DNA of 64,000 bases, from contig NZ_BCTZ01000001.1 of assembly GCF_001591025.1 (NCBI RefSeq), positions 248,001 to 312,000 on the forward strand, written 5' to 3'. The translations under genes were made by a program, and so were the position numbers. Below, piece after piece: positions 42,240 through 49,944 of the stretch (positions within the stretch are counted from its first letter, which is position 1; each line of letters opens with the position of its first letter). The notes beneath the pieces are model-generated. The model worked only from the letters and a program-made list of their open reading frames with translations, had not been told where the DNA came from and did no database searches. The stretch comes from Sphingomonas soli NBRC 100801 (GTDB lineage Bacteria > Pseudomonadota > Alphaproteobacteria > Sphingomonadales > Sphingomonadaceae).

Positions 42240-42270
42240 TTGTCTGTGCGGCCAATGCCGCACACCTAAA

Positions 42271-42323
42271 CGGGCCTCTGGACAGCGCACCCCGCTAAGG
42301 CTAGAGGCCCGCTTCCGGTTTTG
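42271..42323 (+). terminator. Terminator after hupB
   Basis: CGGGCCTCT (42271-42279) pairs perfectly with AGAGGCCCG (42303-42311) across a 23-base loop, followed by CTTCCGGTTTTGG. Confidence 0.65.
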
Positions 42324-42338
42324 GCCACATGGCCGATC

Positions 42339-42413
42339 GGGCGCGTAGCTCAGCGGTAGAGCACACCCTTCACACGGGTGGGGTCACAGGTTCAATCCCT
42401 GTCGCGCCCACCA
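42339..42413 (+). tRNA. tRNA-Val (anticodon CAC)
   Basis: 75 bases including CCA. Acceptor GGGCGCG/CGCGCCC, anticodon stem CACCC/GGGTG with loop TTCACAC, T-arm ACAGGTTCAATCCCTGT. The anticodon CAC reads GUG valine codons. Confidence 0.95.
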
Positions 42414-42418
42414 TTTAG

Positions 42419-42450
42419 AGCCCGCCGGTCGAAAAACTGGCGGGCTTTTG
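42419..42450 (+). terminator. Terminator after tRNA-Val
   Basis: AGCCCGCC (42419-42426) pairs with GGCGGGCT (42439-42446), then TTTTGGTTTTG. It may also end transcription of the minus-strand hydrolase-like gene whose stop is at 42469. Confidence 0.8.
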
Positions 42451-42468
42451 GTTTTGATTGTCCCTGCT

Positions 42469-43041
42469 TCAGACGATGACGTCGAACGCCTTGGCCACGC
42501 GCATTTCGCGTTCCACCACACGCGCGGTGAGGCGCAGGATGGCGGCCTGGGCCTGTTGCCAGGCACGCGTATCGCCTTGGCCCTGCCAGCCCTCCTCCAG
42601 CAGCCCGCTGCCCCAGCTTTCGGCCAGTGCGAGCGCGTGGCGCGTCGAGTGGCGCTCGACCACGGCGGAGGGGAAGGGGAGGGGCGTTCGGGGCGATGCG
42701 AACAGATCGCTCTCGCTCTGAGGGCCGCGCGGCGTGAAGAGCAGTGCGCCGGCAACCTTGGACACATAATCGGCGGGCGATAGCCGGGCCCACCAGGCGG
42801 CGGCGACGCAGGTCTCCCCGCTGGCGATCAGCAGCACCGGCTTTTCGGCGCGGCGTACCGCTTCATCGAGCCGGGTGGCCCAGAGGTTGCGCTGGTGCGG
42901 GGTGTCCGCCGCGTAATCGACATGGGTGTCGCCAAAGCGAGGCCAGTTGAGCAGCGACTTCCAAGCGGCAGCGCGTGCGCCGGGGCTGGAGGTGGTGATG
43001 ATCGAAAAAGGATTGGATACCGGCATAGCCAACGACGTCAT
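42469..43041 (-). CDS. RBBP9/YdeN-like alpha/beta hydrolase homologue, catalytic residues apparently lost
   Basis: 190 residues from ATG at 43041 (GGAGA 6 bases upstream). The plan follows the small RBBP9/YdeN hydrolases: 'NPFSIITTSSPGARAAAWKSLL', 'QRNLWATRLDEAV', then 'VAGALLFTPRGP', 'PLPFPSAVVERHS' and 'AESWGSGLLEEGW'. The nucleophile elbow, normally AHSLGC, reads ASGETC; the Asp of 'SxNDPY' is absent (ERHSTR) and the terminal 'GHIN' is QGDTR. By my alignment the whole triad is missing, so this may be a pseudoenzyme. It lies next to the tRNA-Val terminator and is divergent from the lipoprotein gene. Confidence 0.65.
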   Translation of the reverse strand: MTSLAMPVSNPFSIITTSSPGARAAAWKSLLNWPRFGDTHVDYAADTPHQRNLWATRLDEAVRRAEKPVLLIASGETCVAAAWWARLSPADYVSKVAGALLFTPRGPQSESDLFASPRTPLPFPSAVVERHSTRHALALAESWGSGLLEEGWQGQGDTRAWQQAQAAILRLTARVVEREMRVAKAFDVIV

Positions 43042-43151
43042 CGCCCGTCTCCTTTTACCTACCCATTTCGAGCATATGGCTGGCACGATCGCTTGCAATT
43101 GTCTTGCGCCAGGGGGCGGCGCGGCTGCGACGAACGCCGACTTATCCACAG

Positions 43152-43169
43152 GCGTCATATCTCTGTCAC
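43152..43169 (+). promoter_or_regulatory. Candidate PhoB box
   Basis: GCGTCAT, a 4-base spacer ATCT, then CTGTCAC: two direct 7-base half-sites in 11-base register, 11 of 14 matches to the consensus CTGTCAT-N4-CTGTCAT. It lies about 145 bases before the lipoprotein gene and faces it. Single sites of this quality can occur by chance. Confidence 0.45.
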
Positions 43170-43314
43170 GACGGAGTCCCTGAATCGTCTCCGAACTTCC
43201 ACGGACGAGTCACGCAGTCGCCCTAGCGGAGCGCCGGGGCCGAGGGGGAACAAACCGAGTCGGTCCCGCAACCAGTTCACCTCGCTAGCCGGCGTTCGCC
43301 GGAACGGAGAATCT

Positions 43315-44937
43315 ATGCCCAGCCTCAAGCGCCTCAGCCTGATCCTTTTGACCAGCTGCGCGGGATTCGCCGTGGCTGCCTGCGACGGCGCCAGCAGCGT
43401 CGCTTCGCCCGGAGGCGGGACCATCGTGTTCCCGACTCCGACCCCGGCAGCCACGCCTACCCCGACGCCGACCACCACGCCGACCCCAACCGCGAATTTC
43501 GCGGCGACCACAGTCAGCGGCGTGACCGTGACGCAGGACGAGCAGCTCGCGATCTTCAACGCAGGGATCGGCAACACGCTGAACGGATCGAACCCGCTGA
43601 GCGGCTTCGCGCCGCTGGGAGCGGCGGCCACGCTGGCACCGTTCAACGCCGCGACGCTCAATCCCTTCCTCGTTTCGACCGGTTATGTCGGTGCGGTCGC
43701 GAACAGCAGCGACACGTCGTTCCGCGACTGGACGTGCAGCTCGTCGACGCTGAACTTCACCACTTCTTCGAGCATCCCCGCAGCAAATAACTGTGTCACG
43801 TCGCTGGCCCGCAGCGCCGCTGCTCCGGCAGCCAGCGCCTGCATCGCGGGAACCACGGATGCGGGGACGAACAATAATTACCGCCTGTGCCGCCTGCCCG
43901 CGCAGATTTCCGGCACGCTGACGCTCAGCAAGGTCGATGGCGTGGTCTATCAGATCAATGGCCGGGTCGATGTCGGCGTCGACGTCGGCACAACCGGGGC
44001 TGCAGCAGGGGGCGTCGCCGCGACCCTCAATATCGATGCGGGCGTGATCCTGGCGGCCAACCCGAACGACGCGGCGAACGACTTCATGGTCGTCAATCGT
44101 GGATCAAAGATCAACGCTATCGGCACGGTCAACCAGCCGATCATCTTCACCTCGCAGCAGAATCTGAACCCTGCCGGCACCAGCGATGCGACGCAGGGGC
44201 AGTGGGGCGGCGTGATCCTGGCCGGCCGCGCGCCAATCTCGAACTGCATCAGTGGCGCAAATGACGCCGCTGGCAGCAGCACCACCTGCGAAGCGGTTGT
44301 CGAGGGCACGGGCAACGCGCTCTACGGCGGCGCAGTGGCAAACGACAGCAGCGGCACGATGCAATATGTGCAGATCCGCTATTCCGGCACCGAGATTACG
44401 CCGAACAACGAGCTGCAGGGTCTGACGCTGGGCGGTACGGGATCGGGCACGACCCTGGACCATATCCAGATCCACAACAGCTCGGATGACGGGATCGAGA
44501 TCTTCGGCGGCCGCAGCAACCTGAAATATATCGCGATCACCGGTGCCGACGATGACGGCTTCGACGTGGACGTGGGCTGGCGCGGGTTCGTGCAGTTCCT
44601 GATCGTTGCGCAGAAGACGATCGGCGCGACGAGCGACTCCTTCTCCACCGAAATCGATTCGAACGGCAGCGAGGATCTGCTCCCGCGGACCTTCGGCACC
44701 ATCGCCAATTTCACCTTCATTGGCACCACGGCCAGCGTACCCGCCACGATCCGTCTGCGCGGCGGCGCGGACTTCAGCTTCATCAACGGCATCGTGAAGA
44801 CTGTCGGTCCATGCATCAACATGGTCGCAGGCGTCGACAATAGCGGCAAATCGACGATCCGCCCGGCCAACTCGGCGCTGCAGGATGTCGGCCCGCCGGT
44901 GTTCAATTCGATCTACCTGGCCTGCAACGGCGCCTGA
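43315..44937 (+). CDS. Outer-membrane lipoprotein with parallel beta-helix-like domain
   Basis: 540 residues. The signal peptide has a lipobox (VAAC, Cys23), so it is probably lipid-anchored. A Thr/Pro spacer (TPTPAATPTPTPTTTPTPTA) follows. The body has internal Asp/Asn/Gly-rich repeats; 'LDHIQIHNSSDDGIEIFGGR' and 'DDDGFDVDVGWRGFVQF' match the beta-helix proteins often found next to TonB receptors in Bacteroidetes and alphaproteobacteria. Five or so Cys suggest disulfides. The function is unknown; ligand capture at the cell surface for the receptor downstream is inferred. GGAGA precedes the ATG by 4 bases; the frame opens earlier at 42895 but that is antisense sequence. Confidence 0.82.
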   Translation: MPSLKRLSLILLTSCAGFAVAACDGASSVASPGGGTIVFPTPTPAATPTPTPTTTPTPTANFAATTVSGVTVTQDEQLAIFNAGIGNTLNGSNPLSGFAPLGAAATLAPFNAATLNPFLVSTGYVGAVANSSDTSFRDWTCSSSTLNFTTSSSIPAANNCVTSLARSAAAPAASACIAGTTDAGTNNNYRLCRLPAQISGTLTLSKVDGVVYQINGRVDVGVDVGTTGAAAGGVAATLNIDAGVILAANPNDAANDFMVVNRGSKINAIGTVNQPIIFTSQQNLNPAGTSDATQGQWGGVILAGRAPISNCISGANDAAGSSTTCEAVVEGTGNALYGGAVANDSSGTMQYVQIRYSGTEITPNNELQGLTLGGTGSGTTLDHIQIHNSSDDGIEIFGGRSNLKYIAITGADDDGFDVDVGWRGFVQFLIVAQKTIGATSDSFSTEIDSNGSEDLLPRTFGTIANFTFIGTTASVPATIRLRGGADFSFINGIVKTVGPCINMVAGVDNSGKSTIRPANSALQDVGPPVFNSIYLACNGA

Positions 44938-45032
44938 TTGCCGCGCGCAACACACATCGACGGTGCCGGAGCAGCGAAAGGCCCGCTGCTCCGGCACACG
45001 CCCAAGACAGACCCTCGCTCCGGATGGCAGCC

Positions 45033-47711
45033 ATGAAACAGAAAATAGCTTTCGCCTCGCTCTTGATAGGGACCGGCACTCTGGTGAGCCCGGAGGCGCT
45101 TGCGCAGGTGGCGGCGCAGGCCGCGGCCACCGATCCAACGCAGGTTTCCACACAGGACAAGGGGGCCAGCCCGGACGTCTCCGCTCCCGGTTTCGACCCC
45201 GATGCGGGTTCCGAAATCGTGGTTGTCGGGCACAATATTCCGGATGTGGTGCGCGCGACCCCGCAGGTCGTCTCCGTGCTTTCGACCGAAGACATTGCGC
45301 GGACGGGCGAAGGCGATATCGCGGGGGCACTGACCCGGGTGACGGGGATGAGCGTGGTCGGCAACGGCTTCGTTTTCGTGCGCGGCCTCGGGGATCGCTA
45401 TTCTTCTTCCTTGCTCAACGGCTCCCCGCTGCCGAGCCCGGAACCGCTGCGCCGGACCGTTCCGCTCGATATCTTCCCGACGAGCATCGTAGGCAGTGCC
45501 CTGGTGCAGAAGACCTATTCGGCGAATTATCCGGGCGAGTTCGGCGGTGGCGTGATCAACCTGACGACGCGCGCCGTGCCCCAGGAGAGCTTCCTCCAGG
45601 TGGGCGGCAACCTGGCCTATGACAGCGCGACGACCAACCAGTTCGGCTATGTCTATGACGGCGGCCGGCTGGACTCGCTCGGCTATGACACTGGCGAGCG
45701 CAAAGTGCCGGACTTCATTCGCGAAGGTGGCCTGACGACCAACGTGTTCACCTCGCGCCAGGCTGCCCAACTCACCAATGCCGAGACGACCCTGCTCCAG
45801 CAGAACGACAGAATTCCGGTTAACTGGAGTGCGGACATGAGCGCCGGCCACGCCTTCGATCTGGGCGGTGTCCGCCTGGGCCTGATCGCATCGGCCAGCC
45901 TGGGCAACAGCTTCCGCACGCGTGATGCGATCCAGCAGGATACCGCCGATCCCAGCGGCGCGGTGCGCAGCGATTTCCGCACGGTGCTGACCGACAACCG
46001 CATCGTCGCCAACGGCTTGCTCGGGCTGGGCGCGGAATTCGGCGAGCACCGCATCCGCTGGACCAATCTCTATATCCACGACACGCTGAAACAGGCGCGG
46101 TTGGGCGCGGCGACCGTTTATCCCAACAGCAACGGCAATCAGGTGCTGGAGCAGAACACCAACTGGTTCGAGCGCCAGCTGATCGACACGCAGCTGACCG
46201 GCGAATTCAAGTTCAACGACCTCTCGGTCGATCTGCGCGGCAGCTATGCAAATACCAAGCGCAACGCGCCGTATGAGCGCTTCTTTTCCTATCGCCTCGA
46301 CCCGGTGCGAAGCGCCTATGTGAACAGCCTGAACGGCCTGGGCGAATCGGCGACGGTGGCGTTCAGCGAGCTCGACGAGACTTTGTGGAGCGGGCAGGCG
46401 GACCTTCGCTACCGATTCCCCTTCGCGACGCTTTCGGTCGGCTATTTCTACAGTGACGCGCAGCGCAGCTCGACGCGCTTCGATTTCCGATACCGCACCT
46501 TCAACGGCAGCGGGCTGAGCGCGCCGGCAAGCTATCTGCGCCCTGATATGCTGCTCTCGATCGATTCGATCATGGGCGCGTGCCCGAACCCGACGACGGT
46601 GGTCGAGGAACAGGGCTGTATTCGCCTGTTCAACCTTTCCAACGCGCAGGGGGCCGCGCAATATGATGCCAGCCTGACGATCCATGCCGGCTATTTCCAG
46701 ATCGAAAGCGAGATCACGGGGGGCCTGCGCGCGACCGCCGGGGTGCGCTACGAGAAGGGTGACGAGCGCGTTTCGACCAACAGCGCGCTCTTTCAGGGCA
46801 CGCGGCTGAACAACGGCTATTGGCTGCCGGCGGCGACGGTCACCTGGAACTTCGCGAGTGACATGCAGCTTCGCGCGCACGCGTCCAAGACTATCGCCCG
46901 CCCGCAATTCCGCGAGCTCGCCCCGCAGGTCTATCGCGATTTCGAATCAGATCGGCTGTTCTTCGGCAACCCCCAGCTCGTGGATTCCAAGCTGCTCAAT
47001 TTCGAAGGCCGCTACGAATGGTTCTTCGGCCGCAACGAGCGCTTCACCGCGGCGGGATTCTACAAGAAGATCGACAACCCCACCGAGCAGGTCGCGTTCT
47101 TCCCTACGCCGGATTCGAGCCTGCAGACGGGCTTCTCCTACGCGCCCAGCGCTACGCTGTGGGGTGGCGAGGCCGAAGTGCAGAAGTTCGTTTCGCTGGA
47201 AGGGTGGGGCGGATTCTTCACCAGCCGCCGCCTGCTGCTGAACGCGAACTACACGTACACCAAGTCGAGCATCCAGTCCGGATCCCAACTGGTGCCGAGC
47301 CCCATCCAGAATGGAAGCGGCGTCGCCGTGCTGGTCCCCTCCAGCCAGCTTTTCCGCGATGGCGCGCCGCTTACCGGCCAGTCCGACCATCTGGTCAACC
47401 TGCAGGTCGGCATCGAGGATACCGACCGGCTCTCGCAGCTGACGCTTTTGTTCAGCTATGCCAGCGAGCGCGTGACCAATCGTGGGGCCAATCTGCTTCC
47501 CGACATTATCGAGAGGCCGGGCGTCCGGCTCGATTTGGTGGGACGGCAGGGAATCTCGCTGGCGGGCGTCGAGTTCGAGCTCAAGTTGGAGGCACGCAAC
47601 CTGACCGGGACGGGGTATCGCGAATATCAGCAGTTCCAGAAGAATGCCGTGGAGATCAACCGCTACAAGGTTGGCCGGACCTTCTCCGTGGGGCTGGGCG
47701 CCAAGTTCTGA
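45033..47711 (+). CDS. TonB-dependent receptor
   Basis: 892 residues. The signal peptide ends in EALAQ. A plug follows ('DVVRATPQVVSVLSTEDIAR', 'VFVRGLGDRYSSSLLNG', 'SANYPGEFGGGVINLTTR'), then a 22-strand barrel ending in a terminal Phe (SVGLGAKF). The 'RGLGDRYSSSLLNGSPLPSPEP' plug belongs to the subgroup paired with beta-helix proteins. It lies 95 bases after the lipoprotein gene, so a capture-and-import pair is likely. The ligand is unknown; the upstream Pho-like box hints at phosphate compounds. An ATG at 45024 is an alternative start. Confidence 0.92.
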   Translation: MKQKIAFASLLIGTGTLVSPEALAQVAAQAAATDPTQVSTQDKGASPDVSAPGFDPDAGSEIVVVGHNIPDVVRATPQVVSVLSTEDIARTGEGDIAGALTRVTGMSVVGNGFVFVRGLGDRYSSSLLNGSPLPSPEPLRRTVPLDIFPTSIVGSALVQKTYSANYPGEFGGGVINLTTRAVPQESFLQVGGNLAYDSATTNQFGYVYDGGRLDSLGYDTGERKVPDFIREGGLTTNVFTSRQAAQLTNAETTLLQQNDRIPVNWSADMSAGHAFDLGGVRLGLIASASLGNSFRTRDAIQQDTADPSGAVRSDFRTVLTDNRIVANGLLGLGAEFGEHRIRWTNLYIHDTLKQARLGAATVYPNSNGNQVLEQNTNWFERQLIDTQLTGEFKFNDLSVDLRGSYANTKRNAPYERFFSYRLDPVRSAYVNSLNGLGESATVAFSELDETLWSGQADLRYRFPFATLSVGYFYSDAQRSSTRFDFRYRTFNGSGLSAPASYLRPDMLLSIDSIMGACPNPTTVVEEQGCIRLFNLSNAQGAAQYDASLTIHAGYFQIESEITGGLRATAGVRYEKGDERVSTNSALFQGTRLNNGYWLPAATVTWNFASDMQLRAHASKTIARPQFRELAPQVYRDFESDRLFFGNPQLVDSKLLNFEGRYEWFFGRNERFTAAGFYKKIDNPTEQVAFFPTPDSSLQTGFSYAPSATLWGGEAEVQKFVSLEGWGGFFTSRRLLLNANYTYTKSSIQSGSQLVPSPIQNGSGVAVLVPSSQLFRDGAPLTGQSDHLVNLQVGIEDTDRLSQLTLLFSYASERVTNRGANLLPDIIERPGVRLDLVGRQGISLAGVEFELKLEARNLTGTGYREYQQFQKNAVEINRYKVGRTFSVGLGAKF

Positions 47712-47720
47712 TCTTCGGCC

Positions 47721-48386
47721 TCAGCCCCAGGGGCGCTCGCGGAACCACTGGGTAATGACGTATTTCAGCCCCGCCCGTACCTTCATCGCATGGTGGAGCG
47801 TCGACGGGTTGGGCGTACCGTTCACCCGCATATTGTTCCACACGAGCAGCTTACCGGTCTCAGGCTGGACGATCTTGTCGATCGCCTTGAACCGGGTCGC
47901 GCCGCCCGCCTCGACTTCGTTGAGATAGAGCATTGCGGTCCAGGTTCGCTGGCCGGCGACGCTGCAATATTTGGCGAAGTCGGCACCACTTGGCTCGAAA
48001 TAGTCGGTGTGCGCCTTGAACTCCTGGCCCACATCGTAGCGCTGACCCTGCATCGGCTCGCCATTCTCGGACGGCAGGCCAGTGAGCCCGATGATCCGGC
48101 GCTTCAATTCAATCACCAGCGAATCATAGGAGGAGAGATCGCAGGTCTCGCTGGTGCGAAACGCATAGTCGCCGTTCGCATCGGCGAGCGTGGAGGGGCG
48201 CCGCTCGGCATCGATCTTCATCATCAGGAGCTGGCACAGCTCCGGCTCCAGGAAATCCTTGGCAATGAACATCTCGACCTTGGGATTCGGCACGCGCTGC
48301 ACGCCGCCCTGCCGCATGATGTGCTGCGCGACAGGTGAAAGGGCCGGGGCGGGGCTCGAACCGAAGGTCACGGTGATGTTGTGCAT
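47721..48386 (-). CDS. Prolyl 4-hydroxylase-like 2-oxoglutarate/Fe(II) dioxygenase
   Basis: 221 residues. The iron ligands are visible as His-x-Asp in FKAHTDYF and a distal His in STLHHAMKV, and the 2OG-binding Lys in GLKYVITQWFRERPW. 'YDVGQEFKAHTDYFEP' and 'RTWTAMLYLNEVEAGGATRF' are P4H alpha-subunit family text. It may hydroxylate proline or another residue in a protein; the target is unknown. The ATG at 48386 has no clear ribosome site. It converges with the TonB receptor, 9 bases apart. Confidence 0.88.
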   Translation of the reverse strand: MHNITVTFGSSPAPALSPVAQHIMRQGGVQRVPNPKVEMFIAKDFLEPELCQLLMMKIDAERRPSTLADANGDYAFRTSETCDLSSYDSLVIELKRRIIGLTGLPSENGEPMQGQRYDVGQEFKAHTDYFEPSGADFAKYCSVAGQRTWTAMLYLNEVEAGGATRFKAIDKIVQPETGKLLVWNNMRVNGTPNPSTLHHAMKVRAGLKYVITQWFRERPWG

Positions 48387-48480
48387 CACAGTTTTCTGCC
48401 AAAATCGCCGCGACGATGCCAGAGCACTCGCAACTATCTTGCGCAATGCCTCCACCCCCGCTAAGCGGCCAGCCTTCGCG

Positions 48481-48557
48481 GCGACCGTAGTTCAATTGGT
48501 TAGAGCGCCGGCTTGTGATGCCGGAAGTTGCGGGTTCAAGTCCCGTCGGTCGCCCCA
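48481..48557 (+). tRNA. tRNA-His (anticodon GUG)
   Basis: 77 bases with CCA. The acceptor GCGACCG/CGGTCGC is extended by G-1 (48480) opposite C73, the tRNA-His identity pair, which here is encoded in the genome. Anticodon stem CCGGC/GCCGG with loop TTGTGAT. Confidence 0.95.
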
Positions 48558-48582
48558 TTCTTTTGCAGCCTTGGACTGACCC

Positions 48583-49632
48583 ATGCTCACCGACTGGGGA
48601 TTCCCCGATTTCGACGACCATGAGGGCGTCCATCTGTTCAGCGACCGCGATTCGGGGCTGAGCGCGATCATCGCGGTACATTCGTCGAAACTGGGCCCGG
48701 CGGCGGGCGGCGTGCGCTTCTGGCACTACGCCGACCACCGCGCTGCGATCACCGACGCGCTGCGCCTATCGCGCGGCATGAGCTACAAGAACGCGATGGC
48801 CGATCTGCCGCTGGGCGGCGGCAAAGGCGTGATCCTGGCCGACCGGCCGGGCGCCGAAGTCACCACCGCGCAGCTTGAAGCGTTTGGCCGCGCTACCGAG
48901 TCGCTGGGCGGGCGCTATGTGACCGCCGAGGATGTCGGCATGTCCGAGGAGCGGATGAAGGTGGTCGCCAGCCAGACGCGCCACGTCTCGGGCCTGCCCG
49001 TGGCGGCGGGCGGCGCGGGCGGCGATCCGGGCCCGGTGACCGCGCGGGGCGTATATCTGGGTGTCAAGGCAGCGGCGAAGCGCGGGCTGGGCGCGAGCGA
49101 CATGCGCGGCGTGCGCGTGGCGCTGCAGGGCGTCGGCTCGGTGGGCGGCGGCGTGGCCCGGCTGCTCGCGGCGGATGGCGCGAAGCTGACGCTGGCCGAT
49201 GTGAACGTCGAGCGTGCCAGGGCGCTGGCGGTGGAACTGGGCGTGGACGTGGTGGACGCCTCCGCGATCCTGAGCCACGACGCCGATCTGTTCAGCCCTA
49301 ATGCGCTGGGCGCGATCCTGACCGAGCAATCGATCCCGACGCTGAAGGCCAAGGTTGTCGCCGGAGGTGCGAACAACCAGCTCGCCACGCGCGCGGACGG
49401 CCAGCGCCTGCACGATGCGGGCGTGCTCTACGCTCCCGATTATGTGATCAACGCGGGCGGCATCATCAATGTCGGGCTCGAATATCTCGGCCAGGGCGAC
49501 CGCGACGAAGTGATGGCGCGCGTCGACCGCATCCCGCTGCGGCTGGAACAGGTATGGGACGAAAGCGCCCGCACCGGCGACCCCGAGAGCGAAGTGGCGG
49601 ACCGGATCGCGCAGCAGCTGATCGGCCGCTGA
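48583..49632 (+). CDS. Leucine/valine-type amino-acid dehydrogenase (Glu/Leu/Phe/Val family)
   Basis: 349 residues. Oxidative deamination of branched-chain amino acids with NAD+. Substrate Lys69 (SYKNA) and catalytic Lys81 (LGGGKGV) correspond to Lys68/Lys80 of leucine dehydrogenase. The Rossmann motif 'VALQGVGSVGGGVARLLA' and 'VVAGGANNQLAT' follow. The choice between Leu and Val as best substrate cannot be made by eye. It begins 25 bases after tRNA-His. Confidence 0.92.
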   Translation: MLTDWGFPDFDDHEGVHLFSDRDSGLSAIIAVHSSKLGPAAGGVRFWHYADHRAAITDALRLSRGMSYKNAMADLPLGGGKGVILADRPGAEVTTAQLEAFGRATESLGGRYVTAEDVGMSEERMKVVASQTRHVSGLPVAAGGAGGDPGPVTARGVYLGVKAAAKRGLGASDMRGVRVALQGVGSVGGGVARLLAADGAKLTLADVNVERARALAVELGVDVVDASAILSHDADLFSPNALGAILTEQSIPTLKAKVVAGGANNQLATRADGQRLHDAGVLYAPDYVINAGGIINVGLEYLGQGDRDEVMARVDRIPLRLEQVWDESARTGDPESEVADRIAQQLIGR

Positions 49633-49944
49633 TTCGCGGGGGCGCCCGTAGGGGCGGCGGTTCTAGGCATCTCGCTTTTCACGCCACTCGAGCTGGCAGA
49701 GTGCGATGCCCTCATACGTCACCCCGGGCTTGACCCGGGGTCCCGCTTCTTCTCCTTCTTCCTCCTTTGCGAAGGTCACCCGCGTCTTAAGCGCGGTAAA
49801 GCGTCGCGGCTGCGAGAAGACTAGCGGGACCCCGGGCCAAGCCGGGGGTGACGAGGGGTGTCAGTCCTGCGCCCCGAAGCCGCTTGCCACCGTCCTGCCC
49901 GCGCCATAGCGTCCGGCATCCGCCCTCTGATGCCCTGGAGCCTC
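49633..49944. other. Gap before the M28 peptidase gene
   Basis: No gene seen. It holds a family B palindrome at 49717-49853 and the 90 bases before the M28 start. The open frames here come from repeat DNA. Confidence 0.6.
49717..49853. repeat. Palindromic intergenic repeat, family B (long form)
   Basis: CGTCACCCCGGGCTTGACCCGGGGTCCCGCTTC on the left, GCGGGACCCCGGGCCAAGCCGGGGGTGACG on the right, with an enlarged centre of about 75 bases. Confidence 0.88.

Noticed and set aside
44913-46907. 664-residue minus-strand frame over the TonB receptor
   Set aside because: It is the complement of a clear receptor gene; high GC leaves long antisense frames open in this window.
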